From JAOUEA01 sp963810915 (GTDB taxonomy: Bacteria; Actinomycetota; UBA4738; HRBIN12): 64,000 bases of DNA. The notes under the pieces were generated by a model. That model made no database searches. It was given only the letters and a program-made list of their open reading frames with translations, and was not told the DNA's origin. Where the stretch lies: contig CAWEPH010000002.1 in assembly GCA_963810915.1 (NCBI GenBank), positions 62,001 to 126,000 on the forward strand, given 5' to 3'. Of this stretch, positions 1 to 8,392 are shown piece by piece (position 1 is the first letter of the stretch; each line of letters opens with the position of its first letter). A program made the position numbers and the translations under genes.

Positions 1-2
1 TC

Positions 3-596
3 TCGTCGCCGTACGGCTACGCAGGCGTGTTGATCGTGGTGGCGTTGTTCGTCCTGGTGTTCGCGATCCGCTCCTACACCGACGAGGTCCGGCACGGGTC
101 GATCGTGCCGACCTTCCTGGCGACGCCGAACCGGCTGCGGGTGCTCGCGGCGAAGGGCGTGGTGGCCGCTGTGGGCGCTGCGGTGTTCGCGGTCGCGGCG
201 CTCGCGGCGGGGATCGGCGTGATCGCCTGGTACCTCGCGGCCCACGGGTTCGCCGTGTCCGCCGCGGTCGGGACGCTGGCCGGGCTGTTCGGCAGGGGGA
301 TCCTGATCGCCGTGCTGTGGTCGGCGATCGGCCTCTCGATCGGGGTCGTCGTCCGCCACCAGGTCGCGGCGATCGTCGGGACCCTCGCGTGGCTCTTCGT
401 GGCGGAGAACATCGTCGGGTCGCTCGCGCCCAGCGTCGGGCACTGGTTGCCGGCTTCGGCAGCGGGGACCGCCGCGGGCATCTCGAACCCGGACGCCCTG
501 ATGACACCGTTGGTCGGGATGCTCGTGCTCGCCGCGTGGGCGGCGGGCGCGGTCGGTCTCGCCGCGACCGTCATCACCCGTCGCGACGTCTCGTGA
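3..596 (+). CDS. ABC-2 type transporter permease, C-terminal part (5' end outside window)
   Basis: The reading frame is open to the first base of the window, so the gene starts upstream and only its last ~197 residues are seen. The part present has about five hydrophobic segments separated by short loops. The stretch SYTDEVRHGSIVPTFLATP followed by NRLRVLAAKG is typical of the cytoplasmic loop of ABC-2 permeases that work with a separate ATPase. It should form the membrane half of an exporter; the ATPase would be expected just upstream, outside the window. The next gene is on the opposite strand and converges on it, with 14 bases between the stops. Confidence 0.75.
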   Translation, partial: SSPYGYAGVLIVVALFVLVFAIRSYTDEVRHGSIVPTFLATPNRLRVLAAKGVVAAVGAAVFAVAALAAGIGVIAWYLAAHGFAVSAAVGTLAGLFGRGILIAVLWSAIGLSIGVVVRHQVAAIVGTLAWLFVAENIVGSLAPSVGHWLPASAAGTAAGISNPDALMTPLVGMLVLAAWAAGAVGLAATVITRRDVS

Positions 597-610
597 AGGG
601 GTGGACGTGC

Positions 611-1903
611 CTATGTTCCCGTGGGTCGGTTCCGGCGGGCCACCGCGTCGATCGTCACGGCCACGAGGAGGACGAGCGCGGTGACCATGTACCGCGCAGC
701 GGCCTGGAAACCCAAGAGGCCCATGCCGTTGTCGATCGCCGCGATCACGATCCCACCGAGCAAGCCATGAACGGCCTTCCCGCGTCCTCCGAACAGGCTG
801 GTGCCGCCGATCACGGCGGCCGCCACCGCGTAGAGGACGAGGGTGCCGCCATCCACCGCGCTGGAGACCGAACGCAGCCGCGACACGTACACCACGCCGG
901 CGATCCCGGCCGTGAACGAACACAGGATGAAGGCGATCGTGCGGATCCTCTTCAGGTTGATGCCCGCGCGTCGCGCTCCTTCGGCGTTGCCGCCGATCGC
1001 GTAGACGTAGCGCCCGAACTTCGTCCGCCCCAACAAGAACGTCCAGGCCAGGAGCACGCCGAGCACCAGCACGACGACCCAGGGCACGCCGTAGATCGGG
1101 ACGATGCGGCCGCGATCGGCGTTGCACAGCAGGACGAGCGCCACCCCGCCCGCCAGGACGCCCAGGATCTTCGCCAGCGTCAGCGTCGGCGGCGGCGCCA
1201 CGAGGCCCGCGGCGCGGCGCCGGGCGTCGCGACGCCACGTCCGGAACGCGAAGAGCCCGACGAGCGCGAGCATCACGAGCCAGCTCGCGAGACGGGTCAT
1301 GTTGCCGCTGGCGATGCCGTTGATCACGTTGTCCTGGACCAAGATCGAGCCCGACTCGCCGACGATCCTGATCAACACGCCCTGCCAGAAGAGCAGCCCG
1401 GCCAACGTGACCACGAACGACGGCAGGCCGAGCCGCGTGATCAGCGATCCCTGCGCGAGGCCGATCAGGGCGCACGCGATCAAGCCCGTGGCGATCGACG
1501 CCCACCAGGGCCAGCCGACCGTGGGCTTGACCAGCTCGGCCATGATCACGCCCCCGATGGCGCTCACGAACCCGATCGACAGGTCGATCTCACCCAGGAG
1601 CAGGGCGAACACCTCACCCATCGCCAGCAGGCTGAAGAGGGCCGATTGCACCAGGAGGTTGACGAGGTTGCCGACCGTCAAGAAATGGTCGTTCGCCGAT
1701 TGGAACAGGATCGAGACCAGCAGCAGTCCGGCGACCACCGGGAGGACGCCGGTCTCGCCGCCCTTGAGCCGCGCCAGGGACGCCCGGATGTAGTCACCGA
1801 CGGAATCCGAAACGAGTTCGGCCGGCACCGCCGCGTCGGCGGCACGCGCGCCGTCGGGCCCCTCGGTCTCCGGCGTCGGGACGGGTTCCTCGACCTTGGC
1901 CAC
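611..1903 (-). CDS. Sugar ABC transporter permease, XylH/RbsC-like
   Basis: Inner-membrane permease of a pentose/hexose-type ABC importer (BPD_transp_2 family). It has 430 residues: about 50 hydrophilic residues, then around ten membrane segments. Typical motifs are MGEVFALLLGEIDLSIGFVSA in the first half, LGLPSFVVTLAGLLFWQGVL mid-protein, and YAIGGNAEGARRAGI near residue 300, all characteristic of XylH/RbsC permeases. A charged insert near residues 225-240 is common in the XylH branch. It lies 3 bases downstream of the ATPase gene and is the last gene of a lipoprotein-ATPase-permease operon. Xylose is a guess from the branch; the sugar cannot be read from sequence. Confidence 0.88.
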   Translation of the reverse strand: MAKVEEPVPTPETEGPDGARAADAAVPAELVSDSVGDYIRASLARLKGGETGVLPVVAGLLLVSILFQSANDHFLTVGNLVNLLVQSALFSLLAMGEVFALLLGEIDLSIGFVSAIGGVIMAELVKPTVGWPWWASIATGLIACALIGLAQGSLITRLGLPSFVVTLAGLLFWQGVLIRIVGESGSILVQDNVINGIASGNMTRLASWLVMLALVGLFAFRTWRRDARRRAAGLVAPPPTLTLAKILGVLAGGVALVLLCNADRGRIVPIYGVPWVVVLVLGVLLAWTFLLGRTKFGRYVYAIGGNAEGARRAGINLKRIRTIAFILCSFTAGIAGVVYVSRLRSVSSAVDGGTLVLYAVAAAVIGGTSLFGGRGKAVHGLLGGIVIAAIDNGMGLLGFQAAARYMVTALVLLVAVTIDAVARRNRPTGT

Positions 1904-1906
1904 GGC

Positions 1907-2728
1907 CTAGACCTCCCCCTCGCGCGGCGTCGCCGTCCGGGTCGACGCGCCCGTCGTCATGAGATCCACCACGATCTGGCGGTCGAGCTCGGACACCGGG
2001 CGCACGGCGACCATCCTGCCGAGGTGCAGGACCGCGATCCGGTCGGCGACCTCGAAGACGTCGTTCATGTTGTGGGAGATGAGGAGCACGGCGTGTCCGC
2101 GATCGGCGAGCCTGCGCACGAGCGCCAGGACCATCTCTGTCTGCGCCACGCCGAGGGCGGCCGTCGGCTCGTCCATGATCACGAGCTTGGAGTTCCACAG
2201 GACCGCTTTCGCGATCGCGACGGACTGGCGCTGCCCGCCGGAGAGCGACGCGACCGGCTGGCGGATGGACCGGACGGTCGTGACGGCGAGGCTCGTAAGC
2301 GTCTCCTTCGCCGCCGTCTCCATGGACTCCTCGTCCAGCGTGATCCCGCGCGTGCGCTCCCGACCGAGGAACATGTTCTGCACGATGTCCAGGTTGTCGC
2401 AGAGCGCGAGGTCCTGATAGACGGTCTCGATCCCGAGCGCCGCCGCGTCCGCCGGGGTGCGCATGGTCACCGGGACGCCATCCCACGACATCTGCCCACC
2501 GTCGGGCGCATGGATCCCGGAGATGCACTTGACGAGGACCGACTTCCCGGCTCCGTTGTCTCCGGCCAGCGACGTCACCTGGCCGCTCGGGATGTCGAGG
2601 TCGACGTCGGAGAGGGCCCGCACGGCACCGAAGTGTTTGCTGATGCCGCGGAGGCTCAGGAGCGGTTGTGCCTCGGTGCCCGCGGGCGAAGGTGGAGGCG
2701 CGCCACCGTCGGCGATCGTTCCGTCCGT
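1907..2728 (-). CDS. Sugar ABC transporter ATP-binding protein, single-domain (FrcA-like)
   Basis: Energises the sugar importer. Walker A GDNGAGKS, signature LSGGQRQ, Walker B LVIMDEPTAAL and the switch His in LLISHNM are all present. Only one ABC domain exists (~273 residues), unlike the double-domain XylG/RbsA. The first usual start, GTG at 2623, would cut off the conserved first strand, because the frame upstream reads PLLSLRGISKHFGAV, which is normal family sequence. No ATG, GTG or TTG occurs in frame between there and a stop at 2813-2815. I therefore place the start at an ACG codon (2728-2726), 5 bases after a perfect AGGAGG. This is either a rare ACG start or an ATG altered by mutation or sequencing error. 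Confidence 0.82.
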   Translation of the reverse strand, partial: TDGTIADGGAPPPSPAGTEAQPLLSLRGISKHFGAVRALSDVDLDIPSGQVTSLAGDNGAGKSVLVKCISGIHAPDGGQMSWDGVPVTMRTPADAAALGIETVYQDLALCDNLDIVQNMFLGRERTRGITLDEESMETAAKETLTSLAVTTVRSIRQPVASLSGGQRQSVAIAKAVLWNSKLVIMDEPTAALGVAQTEMVLALVRRLADRGHAVLLISHNMNDVFEVADRIAVLHLGRMVAVRPVSELDRQIVVDLMTTGASTRTATPREGEV

Positions 2729-2763
2729 GAGGTCCTCCTGGTCTCCGGTGGGCGGGAACGGAG

Positions 2764-2791
2764 GTCGAGCCGCACGCGTGTGCGGCCCGAC
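2764..2791 (-). promoter_or_regulatory. Inter-cistronic hairpin between binding-protein and ATPase genes
   Basis: A GC-rich inverted repeat: GTCG and GCCGCAC arms pair with GTGCGGC and CGAC around a 4-base loop, with one internal mismatch. It lies 17 bases after the binding-protein stop and before the ATPase ribosome-binding site. No T-run follows. In many importer operons such hairpins protect or partly terminate the message so that binding protein is made in excess; that role is inferred here. Confidence 0.55.
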
Positions 2792-2807
2792 CCCCTTCGC
2801 TTCGTGG

Positions 2808-4034
2808 CTAGCTTATCCCTGCCTTCGTGCACGCGCTCTGCACCGCGCCGGTGCAGATGTCGGCCGCGGTCGGTCCGATCCCCGTCGTAGTGGAGTCCGC
2901 GACGACCGTGTCCGCCATGTTGTCGGAGGTGACCCAAACCGGCGTCGTGTAGACGGACGCGATGTCCGCGCCGATCTCCGTGTCCTGCGTCGTCGAGTTC
3001 ACCAAGGTGGACGGAGGCGTTTCCCCGGCGCGCAGGTAGAGCGCCAACGCCACGGCGGCCTGCGCCTCCGCGTAGATGGGCTTGTACACCGTGCCGCACT
3101 GGTACCCCTTGAGGATGTTCTGCAGCCCCGGCAGCGACGCATCCTGACCGGTGGTCGGGAAGGAGTTCGCCGGGATCTGGTTCTTCTGCAGCACCGAGAT
3201 CACGGCGTTCGCGTTGTCGTCGTTCGGCGTCACGACCGCGTTGATCTCCGGGTGGGCCGTGAACTGCTGCTCGAACGTCGTCTGGGCGGTCGGCGGATCC
3301 CACGTGCCGGCCGGCTCGCCGACCTTGGTGTAGGAACCGTCGTCGAAGTGCGCCTTCAGCACGCCGTTATAGCCCTGCGCGAAGAGCTTCGCGTTGTTGT
3401 CCGTTGGGTCGCCGTCCATGATGAGGAGGTGCGGGTCCTTGACCTTCCAGGACTCGATGCAGCTCACCTCTCCGTCACCGATCAGCTTGCCGACCTGCAC
3501 GTTGTTGAAGCTCACGTAGTAGCGGTCGGCGGGCCCCCCCGTGACGAGGCGGTCGTAGTCGATCACCTTCACGCCCGCGGCCTCGGCCTTGGACTCGATC
3601 GCCGCGCCGCTCCCCGGATCGAGGGGGTCGATCAGCAGGACGGAGGCGCCGGCGCTGATGTCGGCCTCGGCCTGGGTCTGCATCGTGGCCGTTTTGCCCT
3701 CCGCGTTGTCGATCTTGTACTGGTCCGACGACAGGCCCGCGGCCTCGAACGCCTTCTTCAGGAACGGGGCGTCGTACTGCGTGTAGCGGGTCGACGTCGT
3801 GGTGTCCGGCAGGAGCACCCCGATCAGGCCGTCGCCCTGTGCGGCGAGGTCCTTCAGCTGGCTCATCACCGCGAAGTCGGCGGTGAAGTCGCCCGCGTTG
3901 ATCTGCGGCACCGACGCCGACGCGGACGTCGTCGAGGACGACGTGTTGTCGTTCGAACTGCTGCACGCCGCCAGCACGACTGCAAACAGCAGCAGCGTGC
4001 CGATCAGCGCCAGCGGTTTCCGTATGGATCTCAT
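2808..4034 (-). CDS. Sugar ABC transporter substrate-binding lipoprotein, XylF-like
   Basis: Periplasmic-binding protein family 1/4, 408 residues. I chose the ATG at 4034 because AGGGAGG lies upstream at good spacing and the protein then opens with a lipoprotein signal (MRSIRKPLALIG, hydrophobic core, lipobox LAAC). After a Ser/Thr-rich linker come LIGVLLPDTTTSTRY, then YDRLVTGGPADRYYVSFNN, typical of XylF, and MDGDPTDNNAKLFAQG. An open frame continues 28 codons upstream of the chosen start but has no signal. It is the first gene of the importer operon. The ligand is probably a pentose or related sugar (inference). Confidence 0.88.
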   Translation of the reverse strand: MRSIRKPLALIGTLLLFAVVLAACSSSNDNTSSSTTSASASVPQINAGDFTADFAVMSQLKDLAAQGDGLIGVLLPDTTTSTRYTQYDAPFLKKAFEAAGLSSDQYKIDNAEGKTATMQTQAEADISAGASVLLIDPLDPGSGAAIESKAEAAGVKVIDYDRLVTGGPADRYYVSFNNVQVGKLIGDGEVSCIESWKVKDPHLLIMDGDPTDNNAKLFAQGYNGVLKAHFDDGSYTKVGEPAGTWDPPTAQTTFEQQFTAHPEINAVVTPNDDNANAVISVLQKNQIPANSFPTTGQDASLPGLQNILKGYQCGTVYKPIYAEAQAAVALALYLRAGETPPSTLVNSTTQDTEIGADIASVYTTPVWVTSDNMADTVVADSTTTGIGPTAADICTGAVQSACTKAGIS

Positions 4035-4335
4035 GGACCGCACCTCCCTGGTGGCGATGATTCGCATCACCACCCTAGACCTATCCGTCGTTTCGTACTT
4101 ACACACTCCCCCTCGCATCCTCGTTCCTTCAGACCCCGGTGCGATGGGCCGTCCGTCCCTCCATTACTTGGGATACGGGCCCCGCGGCTCTCAAGGACGG
4201 CGTTCGCCCGCATTCGAGACGCGGGTGAGCCAGCTCCCGTGTCTGGGGGCTTCCCCCGTCGCGGCTCGCGCTCGGGGTCAGTGACCACGGTGCATCTCGG
4301 TCTCCCGATCTTCCAACGCGTGCGAGAGTCATGAG
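4035..4335. other. Divergent intergenic region, 301 bases, no gene seen
   Basis: Separates the leftward sugar operon from a rightward small membrane gene, so it must hold promoters for both. I see an inverted repeat GGTCA-g-TGACC at 4276-4286 and a GC-rich repeat CCCGC/GCGGG near 4208-4225. No regulator gene lies next to the sugar operon, and no clear -35/-10 pair could be chosen. No open frame here looks coding. Confidence 0.5.
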
Positions 4336-4524
4336 ATGCGCTGGGGTCGGGTCCTCACAGGGGTCGCGTTACTCGGCGTCGGCGCCGTGTGGACGTTCCA
4401 GGGACTCGGCACGCTCACGGGCAGCTTCATGACCGGCTCCCCGTTCTGGATGTGGATCGGGATCGCGTGCGTCGTCCTCGGCGTGGTGGCGCTGCTGACA
4501 TCTCGGTCCGCACGAGACCGATGA
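4336..4524 (+). CDS. Small membrane protein, two hydrophobic helices
   Basis: A 62-residue protein with a Gly/Val-rich helix (residues 5-25) and a second helix (residues 37-55) ending in the basic tail SRSARDR. Short two-helix proteins of this kind are common in Actinobacteria and have no known function. The ATG at 4336 is preceded by GCGAGAG, a weak ribosome-binding site. No partner gene is evident. Confidence 0.6.
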   Translation: MRWGRVLTGVALLGVGAVWTFQGLGTLTGSFMTGSPFWMWIGIACVVLGVVALLTSRSARDR

Positions 4525-4582
4525 GGACGGCGCACCCCCGCGCTTGACATCGGCACAGCGGGGTCCCGGAAAGGAACCCGTT

Positions 4583-5221
4583 TCAGCGAGGGACCCAGCA
4601 GGCGATCGCCAGACGGTTCGTGCTATAGAAGCGAGTCCGCGAAGGACATCGGCGCCGGGCCAAGCGCCCTCGGATCCAGGGCCCGGAGTGGGTCGTCGGG
4701 AGGAGGATCTGCTCGATCACGACGGCGTTGTCCGTCGGTCGACAGCCGGCGTCTGCCCTCCAGGTGAGGCTGTTCCCGTGGATCCTGCCGCAGTCACCCG
4801 CCCCCGGCCCCCACGGATCCGTCGCCACGCCGACGATCGTCTTCACGTGCACCGGACTGGCCGCAGGATCGCCGGGAGCATAGGTCGGGACCTCTGGCGC
4901 CGAGGAACCTCCCGTGTACGCACGGGATGATCCGTACGCGGCCACACCGATCGTGAGGACCAGGAGCACGAGGTTCAAGCCGCCGAAGACCACGAGGAAC
5001 GTGGGCTCGGGTTTCTCTCCACGCCGCCAGGCCCGATAGCGGGCCAAGGCGAACCAACCGGGGATCGTGAGTAGGTAGAAGAACGCGCAGACGACGCCCG
5101 TGATGGCGAGGAGCCTCTTCCAATCGGGGGTGTCCGTCACCGCTCGCGACTCGGGCCGCGGCACGGGACTTTCCGGCAGGATGGGAGGCGGAGGCGGCAT
5201 GAATCGACCGGCCGAAGACAT
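4583..5221 (-). CDS. Membrane protein with proline-rich N-terminus, function unknown
   Basis: From the ATG at 5221: a short N-terminus with MPPPPPILPESPVPRPE, then a tryptophan-containing hydrophobic helix (VVCAFFYLLTIPGWFALARYR), a basic loop, a second helix, and an extracellular domain with cysteines in DCGRIHGNS and GCRPTDN. The layout resembles DUF4190-type actinobacterial proteins, but I do not recognise the family firmly. The last ~30 residues are basic and low-complexity, so the true end may be slightly different if a base is wrong near 4640-4660. Confidence 0.55.
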   Translation of the reverse strand: MSSAGRFMPPPPPILPESPVPRPESRAVTDTPDWKRLLAITGVVCAFFYLLTIPGWFALARYRAWRRGEKPEPTFLVVFGGLNLVLLVLTIGVAAYGSSRAYTGGSSAPEVPTYAPGDPAASPVHVKTIVGVATDPWGPGAGDCGRIHGNSLTWRADAGCRPTDNAVVIEQILLPTTHSGPWIRGRLARRRCPSRTRFYSTNRLAIACWVPR

Positions 5222-5355
5222 CGGATAGCATTGTGACACAACCCCTCCCCGGCGCGGTCCCGGATCGGTCGCGAGACTTTCGTTTCCGAGACCGCTCATA
5301 CTCGTCGTTTGACCGACGGGCATCGCCCCGAGCACCGAGCGAAAGGGAGGTCTCC

Positions 5356-5866
5356 ATGAGACGGACCAGAACACTGATCGCCGGAATCGTCATCGCGATC
5401 GTCGTGATCGGAGCCTTGCCGGCGGCGCTCGCCACACTGCACGTCACGCGGGCGCCGCTCGCGGACTGCACGCGGAACCAGCTCGGCGTTCGGCCCAACG
5501 GCACCGAGGGCGCCGCCGGCACGATCTACGGCGCCTGGGTGTTCACGAACCTGTCGAAGACGACGTGCAAGCTCAACGGCTACCCGGACATCCGGCTGTT
5601 CGGCAAGCAAGGGCGACCGATCACCACCCACGTGCAGACGGATCTCAAGCCCGCTCCCACCAACGTGCGGCTCGCGTCCGGCGACTCCGCCACGTTCCGC
5701 ACGAGCTACAGCGACGTCTCCTCCGGGGGCCGGTGCCCGACATCGAGCGTCGCGCAGATCACGCCGCCGAACGCCGCCGCGCCCCTGTTCATCCCGGCCG
5801 TGCTTGCAGCCGTGCGATGGCGTGGTGCATGTCTCGGCCGTGCGCCCCGGGGTGCATCACCGATGA
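5356..5866 (+). CDS. Secreted DUF4232 domain protein (frameshift near 5810)
   Basis: The ATG at 5356 follows AAGGGAGG. An N-terminal hydrophobic segment (ITLIAG-like, residues 6-27) is a signal or anchor. The DUF4232 pattern follows: TIYGAWVFTNLSKTTCKLNGYPD, then SYSDVSSGGRCPTSSVAQITPPN. The open frame would run to 5880 with atypical sequence, but one base over, from 5813, it reads CDGVVHVSAVRPG then a stop at 5864-5866. That restores the fourth conserved cysteine and the usual family ending. A single-base indel between 5800 and 5813 is therefore likely. Function of the domain is unknown. Confidence 0.72.
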
Positions 5867-5981
5867 TCGAGTCGGGCTAGATCCAGACGCGCGTCTGCGG
5901 GTCGATCGTGCGAACCGGATGTTGAAGGGCTGCGTTCAGATGAACTAGGTTGAGCCGATCCCGATCGGAAAGGGCGACTCC

Positions 5982-6308
5982 ATGCTCGCGTTCGCGGCTC
6001 CATTGGTGCCAGGGAAAGACGACGACTTCAAGACGTTCGCGGGCGATCTGCATGCGTCGCGCGCGGCGGACTTCGCCGCCCTGAACGAACGCCACGGCCT
6101 GACGATGCATCAGGCCTGGCTGCAGCCGAACCCGGACGGCAGCAAACTCGTCGTCGTCGTGCTCGACGGTGATGGTGCCAAAGGGTTCTTCGCAGCGATC
6201 GCGAAGAGCGACGACCCCGACGACCAGTGGTTCCGGGATGTCATCTCGAACGTGCACGGGTTCGATCTCTCGCAGCCTCCTCCCCCGCCGAACGAACGCG
6301 TCGTGTAG
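5982..6308 (+). CDS. Hypothetical 108-residue protein, possibly ABM-like ferredoxin fold
   Basis: A soluble protein with alternating strands: MLAFAAPLVPGKDDDFKTF, HGLTMHQAWLQPNPDGSKLVVVVLDG, then a short helix and an HGFD motif. The order resembles small dimeric alpha/beta-barrel proteins (antibiotic biosynthesis monooxygenase-like), but no catalytic residues can be named. A modest ribosome-binding site (GAAAGGGCGA) precedes the ATG. Function not assignable. Confidence 0.6.
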   Translation: MLAFAAPLVPGKDDDFKTFAGDLHASRAADFAALNERHGLTMHQAWLQPNPDGSKLVVVVLDGDGAKGFFAAIAKSDDPDDQWFRDVISNVHGFDLSQPPPPPNERVV

Positions 6309-6328
6309 CGCGCGCGGCGATCCCGAGC

Positions 6329-6883
6329 GTGCGGGGCCTGAGGATCGATGAGTCGTTCGTGCTCCGGTGGAGCGACCGGTACCTCGAGGACGTCTCGGAG
6401 GCCGATGCCGCGTTCGAGGAACACCTCTTCTCGGACGTGTCCGCGGCCGTGCGGGCCCGCGGCCACCTCACGCGCGGGGAGTTCCTGACGATCGCCACGT
6501 GGAAGTCGGCGCGCGCTCGCTCACGCCTCGAGCGGAACGACGCGCGACGCGTCCGAGCGATCACGTCGCGCGCGTTCGCGCCGGACGCCGTCGAACGAGC
6601 GTCGGTGCTGACCTCGCTCTCCGGCGTGGGCGAGCCCATCGCGTCGGCGATCCTCGCCGTGTGGGATCCGCGCCGCTACACGGTCTTCGACTGGCGCGCG
6701 ACCGAGACCCTGCAGGCCGCGGGGCTGTTCCGTCCGAGCGGAGGACACGTCACCTTGGGGCTGTACCTCGCGGTGTGTCGCGAGCTCGCCGACGGGCTCG
6801 ACATGCCCGACGCGGGCGTCCCGACCCTGCGGCTCCTCGACCGCGCGCTCTGGGCGTACAGCGCACACGGAGCTGCCAGGTAG
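6329..6883 (+). CDS. Hypothetical helical protein with helix-hairpin-helix-like motif
   Basis: From GTG at 6329 the protein has ~184 residues and is mostly alpha-helical. The centre reads VLTSLSGVGEPIASAILAVWDP, which resembles the hairpin of HhH DNA-repair proteins (GVG-x-x-A-x-x-ILA), followed by RRYTVFDWRATETLQAAG, whose buried Asp-Trp-Arg is like the segment after the hairpin in HhH-GPD glycosylases. I see no Lys or Cys cluster of a classical glycosylase. A DNA-binding or nucleic-acid role is suggested, not shown. The next gene starts 10 bases after its stop. Confidence 0.6.
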   Translation: MRGLRIDESFVLRWSDRYLEDVSEADAAFEEHLFSDVSAAVRARGHLTRGEFLTIATWKSARARSRLERNDARRVRAITSRAFAPDAVERASVLTSLSGVGEPIASAILAVWDPRRYTVFDWRATETLQAAGLFRPSGGHVTLGLYLAVCRELADGLDMPDAGVPTLRLLDRALWAYSAHGAAR

Positions 6884-6886
6884 CAT
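6881..6886 (+). promoter_or_regulatory. -10 box TAGCAT of a leaderless transcript
   Basis: TAGCAT ends 7 bases before the GTG start at 6894, where no ribosome-binding site exists. This spacing would place transcription start on the start codon. Confidence 0.45.
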
Positions 6887-6893
6887 CGACCCC

Positions 6894-8312
6894 GTGGACC
6901 GTCCCGATCCCGCCGAGATCGACGCCGTCATCGAGCTCACCGCGCGCGAGGCCGCCGCGTACCTGAAGGGCATCGCCGATCGACCGGTGCGCGATCCTCG
7001 GGCCGACGAGGTCGCCGCGGGGTTCGGCGGCCCGCTCCCCGAGCAGGGCATCGGCGCCGTCGGCGCGCTCGAGGAGCTGCTCGGCGGCATCGACGGCGCG
7101 GTGCACTCCGCGGGTCCCAAGTTCTTCCACTTCGTCGACGGCGGGACGACGCCCGCCGCGCTCGGGGCGGACTGGCTCACCTCGGCGCTCGACCAGAACC
7201 CCGGCGCCTGGGTCTCCTCCCCCCTCGCCGGTCGGCTCGAGCAGGTGGCGATCGAATGGCTCAAGGAGCTGTTCGGCCTGCCGGCTACGTGGGGCGGCGT
7301 GCTCACGACCGGCGCGACGATGGCCAACTTCGTGGCCCTCGCGTGCGCGCGACGATGGTGCGCCGAGCGGGCCGGCGTCGACGTCGACGAGCTCGGCCTG
7401 GCCGCGGCGCCGCCGATCACGGTGTTCGGGAGCGGGTACACCCACCCGAGCGACGTCAAGGCGCTCGGGATGCTGGGGGTCGGGCGCGCGAACGTGCGCA
7501 AGCTGAGCCGCGACGCCGTGGGACGCGTCGACCTCGCCGCGATGGAGGCGGCGCTCGCCGCGCTGGACGGCGCGCCCGCGATCGTGATCGGCAGCGCGGG
7601 CGAGGTGAACGCCGGCGACTTCGACCCGCTCGTCGAGATGGCGGAGCTCGCCGCGCGCCACGGGGCCTGGTTCCACGTGGACGGCGCCTTCGGGCTGTTC
7701 GCCGCGCTCTCGCCGCGGACCGCGCACCTGGTGGAGGGCGTCGAGCGCGCCGACTCGGTGATCGCCGACGGCCACAAGTGGCTGAACGTGCCCTACGAGA
7801 ACGGGTTCGCGTTCGTGCGCGACCCGAAGCTGCTCCCGGCGGTCTTCGGCTCCGGCGCCGCCTATCTCCCCGACATCGACGAGCCCCAGCCGAACTGGGG
7901 CTACCTCGGTCCGGAGATGTCGCGACGGGCGCGCGCGTTCCCGGTCTGGGCGACGCTGCGCGCCTACGGGCGCGAGGGACATCGCGCGATCGTCGAGCAC
8001 GACCTGGATCTCGCGCAGCGCCTGGCGGCGGCCGTGGACGCGGCGCCCGACCTCGAGCGCCTGGCGGAGGTGCCGCTGAACATCGTCTGCTTCCGCTACC
8101 GGCCGCCCGGATCGACGGACGGTCCCGAGCTCGACGACCTGAACCGGCGGATCGGCGAGGCGGCGCTCGAGGACGGCCGCGTCTTCTTCGGTTCCACCGA
8201 CTACGGCGGCCGGGTGGCGTTCCGTCCGGCGCTCGTGAACTGGCGGACCCGCGAGGAAGACGTGGACCTGGTGCCCCAGGTCGTCCGCGAGCTCGGCGCG
8301 AAGCTCGCGTAG
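6894..8312 (+). CDS. PLP-dependent amino-acid decarboxylase family protein (group II)
   Basis: A 472-residue fold-type-I enzyme of the glutamate/aromatic-amino-acid decarboxylase family. Visible landmarks: HSAGPKFFHFVDGGTTPAAL near residue 65, TTGATMANFVALACAR near 140, AGEVNAGDFDPL near 240, WFHVDGAFGLF near 258 (Asp binds the PLP ring nitrogen), and the Schiff-base lysine in ADGHKWLNVPYENG near 299. The C-terminal domain ends with FRPALVNWRTREEDVDLV. The substrate cannot be deduced; many actinobacterial members are only called aspartate aminotransferase family proteins. GTG start fits the leaderless -10 box upstream. Confidence 0.88.
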   Translation: MDRPDPAEIDAVIELTAREAAAYLKGIADRPVRDPRADEVAAGFGGPLPEQGIGAVGALEELLGGIDGAVHSAGPKFFHFVDGGTTPAALGADWLTSALDQNPGAWVSSPLAGRLEQVAIEWLKELFGLPATWGGVLTTGATMANFVALACARRWCAERAGVDVDELGLAAAPPITVFGSGYTHPSDVKALGMLGVGRANVRKLSRDAVGRVDLAAMEAALAALDGAPAIVIGSAGEVNAGDFDPLVEMAELAARHGAWFHVDGAFGLFAALSPRTAHLVEGVERADSVIADGHKWLNVPYENGFAFVRDPKLLPAVFGSGAAYLPDIDEPQPNWGYLGPEMSRRARAFPVWATLRAYGREGHRAIVEHDLDLAQRLAAAVDAAPDLERLAEVPLNIVCFRYRPPGSTDGPELDDLNRRIGEAALEDGRVFFGSTDYGGRVAFRPALVNWRTREEDVDLVPQVVRELGAKLA

Positions 8313-8392
8313 GAACCCGCCCACCTCCGTTGTTGCCTTAGCGCCCGACCTGCCGCACCATGTCGGGTACGAGAGGAAGGAGGTGGTCCAAC

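Noticed and set aside
317..2890. 857-residue open frame on the plus strand
   Set aside because: Arg/His/Asp-rich shadow opposite the XylH-like permease and ATPase genes; no domain, and third-position composition belongs to the minus-strand genes.
2457..4334. 625-residue plus-strand frame
   Set aside because: Antisense shadow of the substrate-binding protein gene; Val/Arg-rich with no recognisable motif.
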